Below are positions 11,472-24,139 of a stretch of DNA of 64,000 nucleotides, in pieces; the first letter of the stretch is position 1; each line of letters opens with the position of its first letter. Location: NCBI GenBank assembly GCA_958450365.1, contig CAUEEP010000267.1, forward strand, positions 1 to 64,000. Direction: 5' to 3'. The DNA is from Mesorhabditis belari (lineage: Eukaryota; Nematoda; Chromadorea; Rhabditida; Rhabditidae). The translations under genes and the position numbers were made by a program. The notes below the pieces were generated by a model. The model was given only the letters and a program-made list of their open reading frames with translations. It did not search any database and was not told the origin of the DNA.

Positions 11472-14400
11472 ATGGTACTTCGGGAAATAATTCACCTGTT
11501 AACTGAGGAAAATAAAATTAGCAGTGGAGCTTTTGGAGCTGTTTACCGTCTTGAACACACAGAACCGTGAGTGTTTTTTTTTTAAAATTACAACCTCAAT
11601 TCTTAAACTTAATTACTAAATACGTTTTATTTTAATCAATACGTTAAAGTTTTTTCCTTACTGTAGTCAGGTTTTCAAGCAAAATGGCTCTTGCGTAATT
11701 TCCGGGGTTTTAAACGGATCGTCACGCTTTGACGGCTTATAACTTGGTCCAGAGATAATATTTTTGTTAACTTTTTATATCATTGTACAGAGGACATTCC
11801 AGGCTTTCAAATGATATTAAATAGCTTTGCCTGGCTTTTTTATTCCTATGTAAACAAGGTGACACGACCCCCGAGTTGAATACTGGCAAGCATTTTCCGA
11901 GAAAACATTTTGAGGTGGCTCACTAAAATGCACTAAATAATCCGCCTTTTTGCGCAAAATCATTTTCTCTTTTGCAAATTTAGCTATTTTTATTCTATTT
12001 TTTTGCTTTTTTCTGCTGAAAATTTTGTTTTTTTGTGAAAACTTCTACGATTTCTACGATCTATTCAATAAATTAAATAAAGCAAATTAAATTTGGTTAA
12101 AAAGTCGCAGCATCAGTGTCAACAACAACAAAAAGAAAATGATTTTTGCGCAAAAAGGAGGATTACGGTATTTAGTGCATTTTAGTGCCCGACCTCAAAA
12201 TGTTTTCTCGGAAAATGCTTTCCAGTAGTTGGTTAGGCCTCATTTGCTCGGAGTTGGCTTTGATTTTCTTGGACTGAATTATCCAATCAAAGCCTATTTG
12301 GTATCATTTGAAAGCCTGGAATGTCCTCTGTACAATGATATGAAAAGTTAACAAAAATATTATCTCTGGACAAATTTATAGGCCTTCAAAGCGTGACGAT
12401 CCGTTTAAAACCCCGGAAATTATGCAAGAGCTCGTAGAACTTTTTCTATTTTTCTTGGTGTGTTAAAGAACGTTTTTTTACTATTTTGTCGAATTTTTTA
12501 CTTTAGTTTTTATATTATTATAACAAAAATAGCAATAATATTGAATTCTCCATTGATTTTCGTCAAATTTTGTCCCCTACACCCAAAAGTTTAGGCCTAG
12601 TGTCTTCAAATTGTTTCATCGAACTCCACATGCATCATCGGATTTAAAAATCGAATATACGGCACTCGAGAAACTGCGACACCCAAACATTGTCCAATAT
12701 TTTGGTTTTCACGACGAGATCATCGACAATCATCACTACCGTGGCCTCCAAATGGAATACTGTCAGCATGGGGCGTTAAGTCAAAGTGAGTTTGAATAAA
12801 AAACGAGAAAATTTCAGCACTGATTTAGTCATTTTTCGACCATCGATGATCTATACAATCTACACGGTTGTTCAATGGGCGGAGCACCTCTTCAAGGCGC
12901 TTGTATATTTGGAGAAGAACGGAAAGATCCATTGTGATATCAAAGTAGACAAGTAACGGAAAGATCTCTGGTTGTATCAGTGAAAATTTTAGCATATTGG
13001 TGAGCGGAGGCTTTGTGTTAAAATTGGGTGATTTGGGGCTCGTGAAATCGGTCATTGAAACCAGCACAGTCTCGATCCGGGGCACTCCACGCTACATGGC
13101 ACCAGAAATTCTCTACAATGACGAGCAAGGAATCAAGGTTTAAAACAGCTAATGTTAGGTAATTACAAAAGAAACAGCAGGTCATAAAAACGATCATAAA
13201 ACGACTGCAAGTAAAGATGATCTGGGTTGATTAGTATTTTTAGCAATCACAATATCTTTTCTTTTTAACGGTATAAAAAAAATTCTGCAGTGATTGTTTC
13301 TGGGCAGAATATAGACGTTTCAAAAAGGTACCAAAAACCGCTTGACGGTGGCTTAAACTTATAAAAAAGAATTATTTTTGACGAAACCTTTGTCTATTGG
13401 GTTGGTGAATTGAAAACTGCGGGCTATTGTCATATGTGACAGTTTGAGCACTTTCTTCAAAAGAAACCCATTTTGGTGTCAATGGAAAAGTTGTAGAGAA
13501 TCAAAAATTAAGCTTATATCCAAATTTTCAGAACCATTCAAAAACTGGTTTTCAAGAAATGCCAAATTTACGAATCTTCACAAAACTTGCATTTTAAGCG
13601 AAACTACTAAGTGTATCTTTTTCGAAATTTGGCTATAAGCCTAATTTTTGATTCTCTACAACTTTTCTATTGACACCAAAATGGGTTTCTTTTGAAGAAA
13701 GTGCTCAAACTGGGACATCTCCAGTCCTCCATTTTTGAGTCTCACACTTGTCTCACACACAAACCAAAATCCTACTGCGAAAGGCGAATCCGCAAATTGC
13801 CTGAAAAATGGGCAGAAGTGGTCAATAATAATGGAAATTATTTGGAATGGATTGATGGTTTTATGTTAAATAAATTTTTGTTCAAAGTCCCGCAGTTTTC
13901 AATTCACCAACCCAATAAATTATTGACAAATCAGAAACTCAAACTTAATCAAAGCTATTGGGTTGGTGGGTATGACTTGGGACGTTTTTTAAAATGAAAT
14001 TTTTCTTCAGTTAACAACTCTTCAAATCATGCCAGATATTTGCCATTATTTTGTATGATTTTTGCCCATTTTACTGGCAGAAGTCAAATGCTTCTCTCGT
14101 AGAGAATCTTCGGTTTTGACGCAAACCAATCTATCAGCCATTTTTTGACCTCTTCTTTGGCGTCAAAATATTGGTTCGCCAAATCATTGCTCATCGTCCG
14201 GAATAAGTAGTAATCAGAAGGTGCAATATCAAGGCTGTTTTGCCGAATAAACCATCACCTCCCATCCAAATGAGTTTATTTTAGTCATCTTCGATAAATT
14301 TGGTCTAGCATTATCATGTTGCACACTTCCTCTCATGCACATTTGGCTTGACGTCGGGTTCAGGCTCTTCCTTCTCAGCAACCCATTGGCGCCTTCTCCG

Positions 14401-17400
14401 AAAGTTGACAGTTAGAATCCATTTTCATACCCCGTCAAAATACCGAATAAAAAGATTTGCGCTCGTATCGAGAAAGATGATTGGCACTGATTTCGAAGTC
14501 CCTAATAAGGTTTAAACCCAAGTGTATGCAATGTTCGAATATTACTGTATGATTACCTGATAACTCTTCTGCTATTTCGCGAAAAGAAAGCCTTTTGTTG
14601 GTTGGAACAACTTGTCATTTATCTAGCTTTGCAAGTACCCAATACTAAGTCAATGCCAATGCCTTAACTTGTTTTCAAAAAAATTGAAGATCGAAAAACT
14701 TTCAGAAAGACACGTCAAAGAGAGACATTTGGGGTGTCGGCCTAGTTTTATGGGAAATCGTTGAACGAAGGTAGGGAAAGTTTAGACTTGAAATTGTTAA
14801 ACATTGTTAAACTGTTAAATTGTTAAACATTCATTCACAAGAACATTCACAACATAAACCGGCTTAAAAGTTCTTAATCCACATGCTTTAGAAAGGTGTT
14901 GGACAGAAGTCCAACGGTAGATTTTCGTATTTGGCTGTTACAAACACAAGAGTGCTTACAGTGTCCCGAAGACTTGAAGTCGATCATTATTGGGTTGGAA
15001 GCTTTTCACTTAATAAATCTGCTCAATTAATATTATAAGAAATAAATAAACAAGAAATAAACAAGTGAACAAACCAAGAACATTAATCTTTAAACATTAA
15101 TCTTTAAACATTAATCATTAAACCAAGAATCGTTAATCAATCTTTAAAGCTCATTACAGATGTTTGTGCTACGATTACAAAGAAAGAGCAACTGCGGCTG
15201 GATGTTTGGAAAAGTGCTCAAGTCTGAAAGAGGTATGCCTCTCGTTTTGATGTTGTTCAATACGATTTTTAGAAAATTACCAGAATTTCAAACGAAAATT
15301 ACAAACGAAAATTACAAGAATTTCTTCCCTTCGATAACAATAAACAAAAAACACTCTTGAGGCCAATCGGTTTTGATGGATCTGAGGAATTGGTAGCTGT
15401 AGAGCCAAATGATGACTCTTTCCTCCCACCAGCCCCCTCCATTTTGAACCGATCTGCAACTTTCACAAAAGTTAATAATAAATCGAAAATCGACCAAAAA
15501 GAAGTTGATCCACAAAAAATTCTTGAAGAGAAATACCCAGAATTGAAGAAACTGCTTTCACTTCGACTAAAGGATCCAAAAATTGCTCGGCTTCAAGAAT
15601 TTTTCCGACAACTTCCCACGGAACTCATTGTAGAATATGCCGAGATCGCGCACGAGAGAATCGTCGCAAAAGCTAAAGATATCACAATTTTTGAAATGAA
15701 AAGGGAGCACAGGTCGAGCTTTTTCGAGGATCAAATTTTGGAGGACGAAGGTGATGGAGGAAGTGGTGGAGAGGAGATGGATTTGAAAGATGAGGTTGCA
15801 TTTCTAGCCAGTGAAGCAGCGGAGAGGTGCTGCCTTAAACTCGAAATTCACTACTTTCGCGCCATTCGCTTCATCTGGACTTTCCGAGAGGGTAGCTTCG
15901 GAAATTGGTTTGTTCGAAAGGAACTGAGCGATTTGATTGCCTTGTTTGAAGTGTGGAGATCAATCGTTCAAAAGCGCTTCCATTTCCGCAGCTTTTTCTC
16001 AATGTCAACAAAAGAGGAATGGTTGTTGGGGGGAAAAATCTCCAACAATCGATGTCTATTTGTGCGCAAAGATTTGATGAATGCAAAGATCTGGCTTGGC
16101 TCGTGGCAAGACGAAGAAAGTTTTTTGGTGGCAGAGAGTGTTTACGGGAAACTGGAAGAGGCTGGAAGAATGATCTTTGTCCAGAACGAGTCCATCGACA
16201 TTAGCATGATAATTTCAGCACTCGAGAGAATAAAATCACAAGTTGAGCTGTTCCTTCAACAAAGCAAAGCAAATTTGTGTCCGATCAAAAATCCGAAAAC
16301 AGTTTTCCGCTCAACAACACACGGTTTAGAGCTACCAGTTCCAGGTTATGTTTTTCAGTTGAAAAGCTCACCCCAAGTGGAGTGTCCATGTGAGAGGAGG
16401 TGTGATAGATATGCATTTGCACCTGAGGTGTTGCTAGAATTGCCAGCATGTGCTGAGAAACGTGTAGCCGTCTATCATTTTTTCTATCTCATCTTTTACG
16501 AAAATATTGTCTTCAACAAGTTGGCTCCAGAGTTTATCAATAATAACCAAAATTTTCGAAACGACATAGCAGAGATGAAGTCAAAACCATACCAAAAGGC
16601 TTTTGGGGTGTCGCCGGAGTTTCTTTTTTGTAAATTAAAAGACCCAGAGAGAGAGCATCTCATTTTATTGGATTTTCCAGATAGCGATAACTGTAAAGTG
16701 CGATGTTTCAATGAAAATTTTGAGTTGCTCGAGCTCGAGGTATCGCCGGAGGAGCTCGATGTCAATAACTTTCATAAATTGAACATCTTTGAATTCATTG
16801 AAAATCAGCATACGAATAGTCTACTTAAATCGGTGGCTGCGATGTTTGAAGAGTTGGATGTTGAAGAGTTGAATGATCAAACTGAACCGACGAGTCGAGC
16901 AAAACGAATCGCTTACAAAGTCGGGAAAAAGTTGGTCGCTGATCATTTTCAAGGCGACGAAAACCCAAGCTTTAATGCGGTACGAGAAGCAATAATGAAG
17001 CAAGCAAAAGCTGCAAGATTACCAGTGCAAGTCTGGGAAAATTTTACTACCGGGAATCCGTCTTCATCTGAACGACAAGCATCAAAAATCTATCATTTGG
17101 AAGTGCCACCACACTCTGATGAAATCAAATTCCAAGCGTTTCTTGCTGAAATCAAAAACAAAGGCATGAAAAAGTCTAAAGAAAAATACGGTACAGTGGA
17201 TGATTTCAAGAAAAGACAAAATAAAGCGTTCGCGCTTGTCATTCAAACACTGTATGATTGGAGTAATCGTTGCTGTTTAGGCTGTCTCATAAAAGGCGTT
17301 AAAGTTGTCAAAATTTTCAAGGAAATTCTCGCTTTTGCTGGTCCACACACCTATGTCACTTTGCGTGTTTTCTTGCACAATGAGACGAGTTGTGTGTACC

Positions 17401-18380
17401 TGGGTGAAGCCTATGGTCATCATCATTTTTGTGAACTCGACTTCAAGACTGCCATCATTTTAGATGGCTTCTGGAAATCGCTAGAAACTTTCCAAGCAAG
17501 AGATCCAATAACACGACAAGTCAAAGACATCGAGTTTAAAGGAATTGCAAAAGTCAATCTGAGTCTAATAAATAAACAATTGATCGAGCTGATGAATGAA
17601 GTGAAAAAACGAGCCTTGCAAATCAAGCACCCGTTCAAAATCAGCGAAACAGAAAGTTTTTTCCTTCTCGACTTACAACCGAATCAAGATTGTATCAGCT
17701 CAAATCCTGGGCCAAGCTCAAAAAGTGATGGTCAACAGTTCAAACTACTGTATCTCAGCTATGCTCGTCTTTATCTTTCCCTTTGTCGCGTTCTTACTCA
17801 AGCACAAAGTCTACATGATTATTTGGACTTAATCAAAATAATTGTAGAGATTGTTGAATTCAAGCAAATCGTAAAACGGGTTGATAATCTTTGCCCAAAA
17901 CACTTTTTCTTTATAAAGCTAAACAAGGAAAGAAACGTTGTCATCGTCAACTTGCATCCATTTGAAAAAGATGATGTTGAGCACTTTCACGTGCTACTCC
18001 TCGATCTCGACTCAATGTCGTTTTCCCGTGATGATTTTTCTTTTACTGAATTATTGCGAGCAAGCGAGGAAACACATTTTCATAAACTTCATCTAATAGA
18101 GTTTCTTTCTTTTAATTTAATTGAAAAGCTTTTTACCGTATTTTCAACAAACTATCAAAATCGTAATGATCTGTGTCCATTTTTGAAGAACCTTTGCATC
18201 GAGTCGGACAACTTAGACGTGTACTTGTCGATGACTCTGGGAGTGTGTCTTGAGTTTTTCAACGAAGAAGAACAAGGATCAGGAAGAGATCCTCATTTCA
18301 ATCCACTTGAAAAGAAGAGCAAATCACCGATGAAGCTCGAACTGGCCAGGCAACTACTCTATGCTTTGAAAGCATTGTAA
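11472..18380 (+). CDS. K1: protein kinase domain fused to a ~1,000-residue novel region
   Basis: Eight exons join in consistent phase: 11472-11566, 12595-12785, 12829-12952, 12993-13137, 14706-14770, 14892-14993, 15160-15232 and 15273-18380, giving about 1,300 residues. Residues 1-265 form a kinase domain: glycine loop ISSGAFGAVY, VFKLF in place of VAIK, HPNIVQYFGF, HCDIKVDN (HRD Arg replaced by Cys, so non-RD), LGDLGLVK (DLG for DFG), RGTPRYMAPE, DIWGVGLVLWEIVER and CLCYDYKERATAA. Catalytic Asp and APE are kept, so activity is plausible. The last exon adds an uninterrupted 3.1 kb frame of unknown type, rich in acidic and aromatic residues, with two related blocks (about residues 712-800 and 1139-1225) that share FHKLNIFEFIE / FHKLHLIEFLS. 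K2 and K3 have the same intron phases. No signal peptide or membrane segment is visible. Confidence 0.8.
11686..12433. repeat. Foldback element in K1 intron 1
   Basis: A long imperfect palindrome of about 750 bp. The left end GCTCTTGCGTAATTTCCGGG is matched by the complement of the right end (CCCCGGAAATTATGCAAGAG); pairing continues through TGTACAGAGGACATTCCAGG and TTTTGCGCAAAATCATTTTC to near the centre. There is no coding capacity. Confidence 0.75.
13397..13915. mobile_element. Mariner-derived element, sub-family A
   Basis: Perfectly placed terminal inverted repeats (TTGGGTTGGTGAATTGAAAA and its complement) lie between TA dinucleotides at 13395-13396 and 13916-13917. Near the right end the plus strand encodes RKLPEKWAEVVNNNGNYLEW, the C-terminal block of a mariner transposase, so this is an internally deleted mariner. 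It sits in K1 intron 4. Related copies start at 44676 and 45165. Confidence 0.85.
13957..14642 (-). mobile_element. Decayed mariner element
   Basis: Starts TTGGGTTGGTGGGTATGACT after TA and ends ...AAGTACCCAA before TA. The minus strand keeps transposase traces: HDNARPNLSKMTK-like and GWEVMVYSAKQP-like blocks around 14250-14350, with several stops. It lies 39 bp from the sub-family A copy in the same K1 intron. Confidence 0.65.
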
Positions 18381-19093
18381 ACGTCTATACAGCTTTATGC
18401 GCATAAAGTTTTGTTGTTATTTGTCTTTACAATCGGTGAACAATAATCACTTCATCAGTTTTTTTTTTAAATTGAACAAAAAAGAAAACTTCTTTTTCTG
18501 GTAACCCACAGTAACGTCATTGAGTGTGTTAGATCCGAATCCGAACTAAATCCTTGACCGCACCACTTTACGTGTCTGTATCCCCAAAACTAGTGCGCTG
18601 ATTTTGATGATTTTGGTGTCATTTTGTTGAGCAAGACATGTAGATACTTAAAGTGAAGTTAAATATGGAAAGTTTAGTAAAAAATGAAATTAATTTGAAT
18701 TCGGAGACTTAAAAAGATTACTTCAGATACGAAGCAAGGACTCTAGGGTTTGACTTTTGTTTTTGCTTCTTTTAGGTCTACTTGTAGTTACCGTATTTTC
18801 TCTAATAGTAGTGCACAGCACCAAGCCGAGTTGGTGACGATTTTACGGTTTCCAAGCTTTTGCAGAAGCTCAATACTCTAATCCCCCACTAGATCTCATC
18901 GTACATTTGCGCACCTTGCGCAAATGTAAATTTGGCATGAAAATTATAAATCTAAATCCTTAAAAAACTTCAATTCATTTATTCAAAACTCCAAAAAAGA
19001 AATCAACACATGCGCGAGACAAATAGTATTCTCGAGAAATAAAACGAAATTTGTACACACAACGAAGTAAACAGGTTTGGAAATCCTTGATAT
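18381..19093. other. Intergenic region with a solo element end
   Basis: No gene seen. Positions 18791-18903 carry one end and part of the body of the element that is complete at 58615-59022 (CCGTATTTTCTCTAATAGTA, then a segment complementary-matched to CCCCACTAGATCTCATCGT). The other end is missing. Confidence 0.6.
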
Positions 19094-20321
19094 TTAGACG
19101 CCTTGATTCGCTGGATGGTAGCCGGCCGATTGAGGATACCTGAATACAACAAAGAATTACTTATCGAAAGCTGCAAAATAAGAGCTTGATCTCTTTGAAA
19201 AGGATCAGAATGGTCCATATTATGCCGGAAATTGGCCCATGAAATTTATATCAAATACAGGGTGTTCATTATTTATGGGGACCAATAGATCACTAGGTTT
19301 AAAGCGCTAGTTTATGTATAAGATCACAAGCAACTTAATCTGCTACTTCAACTAGTTAAACTAGATAATTCTGCTTTTACAAATTAAAAATATACTTACG
19401 TAGCAAAGCCGTAGGGTTGTGGCGCTGACGGATGGCCGTGCTGCACGTGAACGGTAACCGCTAAAATTGAAGTAATCTTACGGCAAAATAATAATTTTTT
19501 TATTTTAGAAAAAAGGAAAACTTACGAGGAGCCTGCTTGAAACGTTTCCTCCTGGTTGAAACACTAAAAACGAAAATGTTAAGACTCAAACTGAAATATT
19601 CTACAATTAGGTAGGTAGATAGAATTTATCTTAGAATCAACCTCAACCTGAAGTAACAACTCCAATATTTCAAAAATCATCAAGAAGCTACCACATGCAA
19701 TTTATAATTATTTTAGCTTTTTTATAAAAGTAACTCACATGCAGCAACAGATGCAGCAGCAGAGCACGAGAAGCACGACGAATATGTTGAAAAGCAACGC
19801 TCCGATTGATTCGATGCCGCGCTTCTCCGACTAAAAACAAACATATAACAAGTAGCGTAAAAAAGACTATGTTTTACTTGATGTCTTGGAACCTAACCGT
19901 TAATTTAAAGCTAGTAAATAAACAAAAACTTTGCAAATGCATGTGTATTCTAGGTTGATTTGCTTACTAAAACCAAAAAAGTGATAATATACGCAAAAAC
20001 TTTACCTGAGATGCCTGCTCCCAACGATGCAGCAAACCATCGGCGTTGGCGAGCTAAACAGTCCACATTAATATAGGCACAAATATAGCTCGAAACTGCT
20101 AGACTTTAAAAGAATCGGCCGCCTCTATAAAAACTTAATCAAAAGGGCAGCTTCTAATCACATCGCATTGATCCGCTAGACATTTTAAAAGAAACCAAGC
20201 GCCTGGCTAACAAATTCTTTGTTTAGTTTGCTTATTTAGAAACTAACAAAACAAAAACACTCACCGAGACCAACACGAAGAAGACGAACAGCTTCAACAG
20301 CAGCATTAGTGAACGAGACAT
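19094..20321 (-). CDS. Small single-pass membrane protein, 113 residues, 6 exons
   Basis: Six minus-strand exons join in phase: 20321-20265, 20053-20006, 19830-19739, 19563-19526, 19460-19400 and 19139-19094 (TAA). The product starts MSRSLMLLLKLFVFFVLVS, a signal peptide, followed by a very short luminal/extracellular part LANADGLLHRWEQASQ and SEKRGIES. A membrane segment IGALLFNIFVVLLVL then runs into a cysteine cluster CCCICCC, a basic stop-transfer VSTRRKRFK, and a His/Pro/Tyr-rich cytoplasmic tail with HPSAPQPYGFATYPQSAGY. The layout resembles Shisa/CYYR1-type adaptors (membrane-proximal cysteines and a PxY-rich tail), but the extracellular cysteine domain of Shisa is absent, so no family is assigned. 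The cysteine cluster is a likely palmitoylation site (inference). All introns have good GT/AG ends, which supports the model despite the small exons. Confidence 0.75.
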
Positions 20322-21248
20322 CACCTGAAAACCAAAAAAACTTTAACTGTTTGGAAACATTGGATCCAAATAAACAAAGAAAATGAAAAACTAAAAATTA
20401 TTTCTCTAACAAGGCCTAGAGAACTGAAACAAAAGCGCAATAGCCGACTTGTGCAAGATTAGTTAACAATACATTTAAATGCCTTAAAAAGTAGATAGCG
20501 CAAAAACTTAGAGTTGAACAGAAAAATTTAAACCTTTAAGTCAGTACCTGACTAGCTAAGAAATGAAAGAGCCGAGCAAATGAAGCTATTTTTTTCAAAT
20601 GAAAAGGCTTAACTTTTAATGCAAACCATAGGATAAAAGCAGGCGCGTCAAATTTGCTTATGAATTGCAAAAACTTGAGTCTTGAAAAGTATTATAACAA
20701 CGAAAAGCAAAATTAGCCTCAAAAAATAAGACAATTAGTGAGTGAAAAATGAAAAGAGCGACTCCTCAAAAATTTATAGCGCGAGTGCACATTTTTCAAA
20801 TTTTGGGGCACCTCACTGTCACGAATTTTTTAGCACGACTTTTTAAACTGAATACCTTGAAATTTTCTGAGATTTTTGAAATTGGTAATTGAATAGCCTC
20901 GTAAAATTTGTGCTACACTCTGTCAAGAATTTATAGACGTACCCTGTTTTTTTTTGCTAGTTTTGAGCGCGCCATAAGTGCTAGCCCAGTGAAAAGTATT
21001 TTTTGATTTCTTTGACGTAAAAAGCATCCCATGTAAAATTTATCTTTGAACCATTCCCGGTTCGCCAAAAGCAGTTCACTCAAAAAAGAAGAAAACAGTC
21101 GAATCAATTTGTTTTCGCCTACGAAAAGCAAATTGTGACAAAGCAGAGCTAGGAATATTTAGGTGTTTACTAGCCTAGTAATCCGGTTACTAGCGTTGAA
21201 TAAAGTTAACTCGAAACGATCGAATAGAATTTTTGCAGTTGTGAAGTA
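20322..21248. other. Gene-free stretch
   Basis: No gene or recognisable repeat found; the proximal part should hold the promoter of the minus-strand membrane-protein gene. Confidence 0.4.
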
Positions 21249-21767
21249 TTGGGTTGGGGAGAATGAGTCGGCGCCAAACTTTAAAGGGACTTTTTACACA
21301 CATAAAGCCTTCTTTAAACATACGTTTGGTTTCATCAAAAGGATCCACTATTTCTCTACAAAATGACTTTTGAGAGATTCCACAAAGCTTTTCTTTCGTG
21401 GAGTTTATGAACTTCGAAACGCAGCTGGTTAAAATGGCTAAGAGTCCGACTCATCATTTGAACAGTTTCTTTCACATAAACCTTCTTTGGTGTTTATATA
21501 AAAAGATAGAGCACATTCAATTACTTAAGTTGCCAAATTTGCAGGAAGATCCCACCAATGGTTTTTTCTAGATCACAGTTTGTAGTTTTTGTGAAAAAAT
21601 GGCTTTTTCTTGAGCGGAGGCGCTGTTTGAATTTTCTTTTAAATGTCATTTTGTAGAGAATTAGTTAACCATTCTACTGATATCAAACGCATATTATTTG
21701 ACGAAGTCGAATAGAAGTTTTAGACATTTTTTTGATTTTCGGCGCCGACTCATTCTCCCCAACCCAA
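21249..21767. mobile_element. Mariner-like MITE, sub-family B (copy 1)
   Basis: 519 bp between TA dinucleotides (21247-21248 and 21768-21769). Terminal inverted repeats TTGGGTTGGGGAGAATGAGT and complement, followed by CGGCGCC. No transposase block was seen. Two further full copies lie at 36805-37324 and 38603-39125. Confidence 0.85.
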
Positions 21768-24139
21768 TAGAATTAATGTGTGTTTTTAAAAGTGGCGTTT
21801 ATTCGTACTTCGTACTTCATACACATATATAACACGAAGAAAAACGCTTTTTTGTTTTTAAAAGAGCCATCAGAGAATGTCCGTGAAGCCCGTAAAAGTC
21901 ATTAACACAGTGCGGCTGTTAGATTAGGTGGACAAGTGCTCTGCCAAAAGTCTCAAAGTATTTTTTGGTTATTTAACTTTGTGTTTGTCCAAAAACTGTG
22001 TGTTTTTGGTTATTTAAAAAACCCTAAAATCGTTTTTGTGAGTTGACCAATTAATACGATTTTGGTCTCAAAATGACCGCAGACAACATTTTGACAAAGT
22101 CTACTCCCTGGCCTTTCCTAATTTTTTGTTATTATCGAGTCGTGGAGGGCCAAATGCAGGTGAGTTTGGCCGTTTCTATGTAAATGACCGATTTTTTGAT
22201 AAAATGCGGCTTTTAAAAAATCTACAGGGCGGATTTTGATAATTTTTTCACCATTGAATTCAGCACATTTTTCTGCGTTGAATGGCTATTCAAACGTAAA
22301 AATCCTATAGAAAACGTATTTTCGCGCGGATCTGGGTAACAATCGCCGATTCCAAGTGAATTTTTTTTCGCCGATCACTACCATTTTATTTCTATTTGAT
22401 TCTTTGTGTACTACAAATGGCAGAAATAAATAAGCTGGTTGATTTTCTGCCATATTCAGCAAACTTTTTTTGATGAGCATCTCCTGCCGCGGCAGACAGG
22501 TTTGAAAATGTCAACTGGCAAGCCACTCCCCTCGCAGGAAATTAGAATCTTTTTTTTTTGACTTTTCATTTGAGATGAGTTCGAACGAAGATGAGGTTAT
22601 GAAGATGATAATTGGAAATTTTGCTGCAACATTGCCATATTTGCGGGAAAATCCCAGGAAGTCGAAGTAAAGGAAAGTCGAGAACAATCAATTGGGCAAG
22701 AAATGGAATTTGCCACACATCCGCAACTTGATGTTGATGTCAAAATGGTAACAGGATTCAATGGTCGACACAGAAGTTTGTAGAAGGTACAGAAACCAGG
22801 TCGGCCAACCTTACAACCACCTGCTTCTGCAAGCCTGCGGCAAGATGGCAGATCATTTGTGAAAATGTGAAAGGCATTTGTGAAAATCAGCGAATATGGC
22901 AGGAAAGCAATCAGCTGATTTTTTTCTGCCATTTGTGGTACACAAAGCATCAAATAGAAACAAAATGGTAGTAATCGGCGAAAAAAATTTCACTTGGAAT
23001 CGGTCTCGATTGTTACCCCTCCCTCTTCATCAATGTCCATACAGTTCCTTTTGTGTAATGGAATGAATGATTCACACAGCACGTGGCTAGGTTTCCTACT
23101 ATAGTAGGAAGCCAGTAGTATACTACTGATAAAGGCAATGCCGGTCAGTGATTATTCGATTAAAAACTGATAGTTTAACCTAGTGAAAATTTTTTGGAGT
23201 TAAAATGTCTGAGATAGAATTAATAAAAGAAAGATTGAATAATTAAGGATTTAATATTTTAAATATTTAAAATTAAATAAAATAAATTGTGATTATTTGG
23301 TCAATTTGCATTTGAAAGTGGCTGTCAAAATAGTGACAAGTACTTTAAGGCGTACTTATAATTTTTTTTTTTCTGATGGAAGGAGACGGAAGGAGAGATA
23401 ACAACTAGAGTGTGTTCCCGTCAAAGAAAATAATTCATTTTCTTTGCACAAGCTTAAAAACACGCGAATTCAGCAATTCACAACTAGCAATTGAAAAGTT
23501 GAATCGTCTCTGAAGGTTTTGTTTAAAATCGGTAACATCAAGTAGCGCCAAAAATAGCAAAGATCAACACCTGACTGACAGTAATTTTTTGTGAAAGAGA
23601 ACGCTTGACCTTGACTAGAATCACATCACTTTTCTCTCTTTCGTTCACGATTTTGTGTGGAAATGTGGTGAAACTCGCTCATTTCTGATAATGTGATCTT
23701 TCTCGCGTCTTTTCCTCGGCTTGACTTACGCAAAGAAAGTCCATTCGCATGGATTTCCGATTTTTATTTGTCTCGAAAACACGAACTATCAAATCATGAG
23801 AGAGCGATATTCACTACTTAAGGAGATGGACAATAAGAAACAACAAAATCAAAAATTGCCTTCTTCTCGAAAATGGTTGGTTTTAACTTTGAATTTTTAT
23901 GCTTTAAGCCTTAGAACCTAAAGTTTCTCTAACTCTTATCTTGTAAAAGTACAAAAGTTAGCACTTGGCCCTTTTAGCGGTGACACTTTGAATAGAACTA
24001 CAAAATTAGCATAACTCGATCTTTTCTGTTATAAAAGTTCAAGAGCTCCCATTGCATATGCAAATTTTTGCAGTTCAAAGTGTAAAATGGCGTCGGTGAA
24101 ATGGAAAAGTACCGAAGCTTCTTTTAAAAAGAGTTTTAG
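21768..24139. other. Gene-free stretch
   Basis: Apart from the foldback at 22334-23018 nothing is recognised. A short palindrome CTACTATAGTAG is at about 23096. The motif AGAGTGTGTTCCCGTC near 23409 resembles the ends of the element at 41529-42174. An open segment at 23721-23921 could be a small exon but has no partner. Confidence 0.4.
22334..23018. repeat. Foldback element
   Basis: Left end GGGTAACAATCGCCGATTCC pairs with the complement of the right end GGAATCGGTCTCGATTGTTA; pairing continues over the segments around CACTACCATTTTATTTCTAT and CCATATTCAGC. Length about 685 bp, no coding capacity. Confidence 0.7.
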
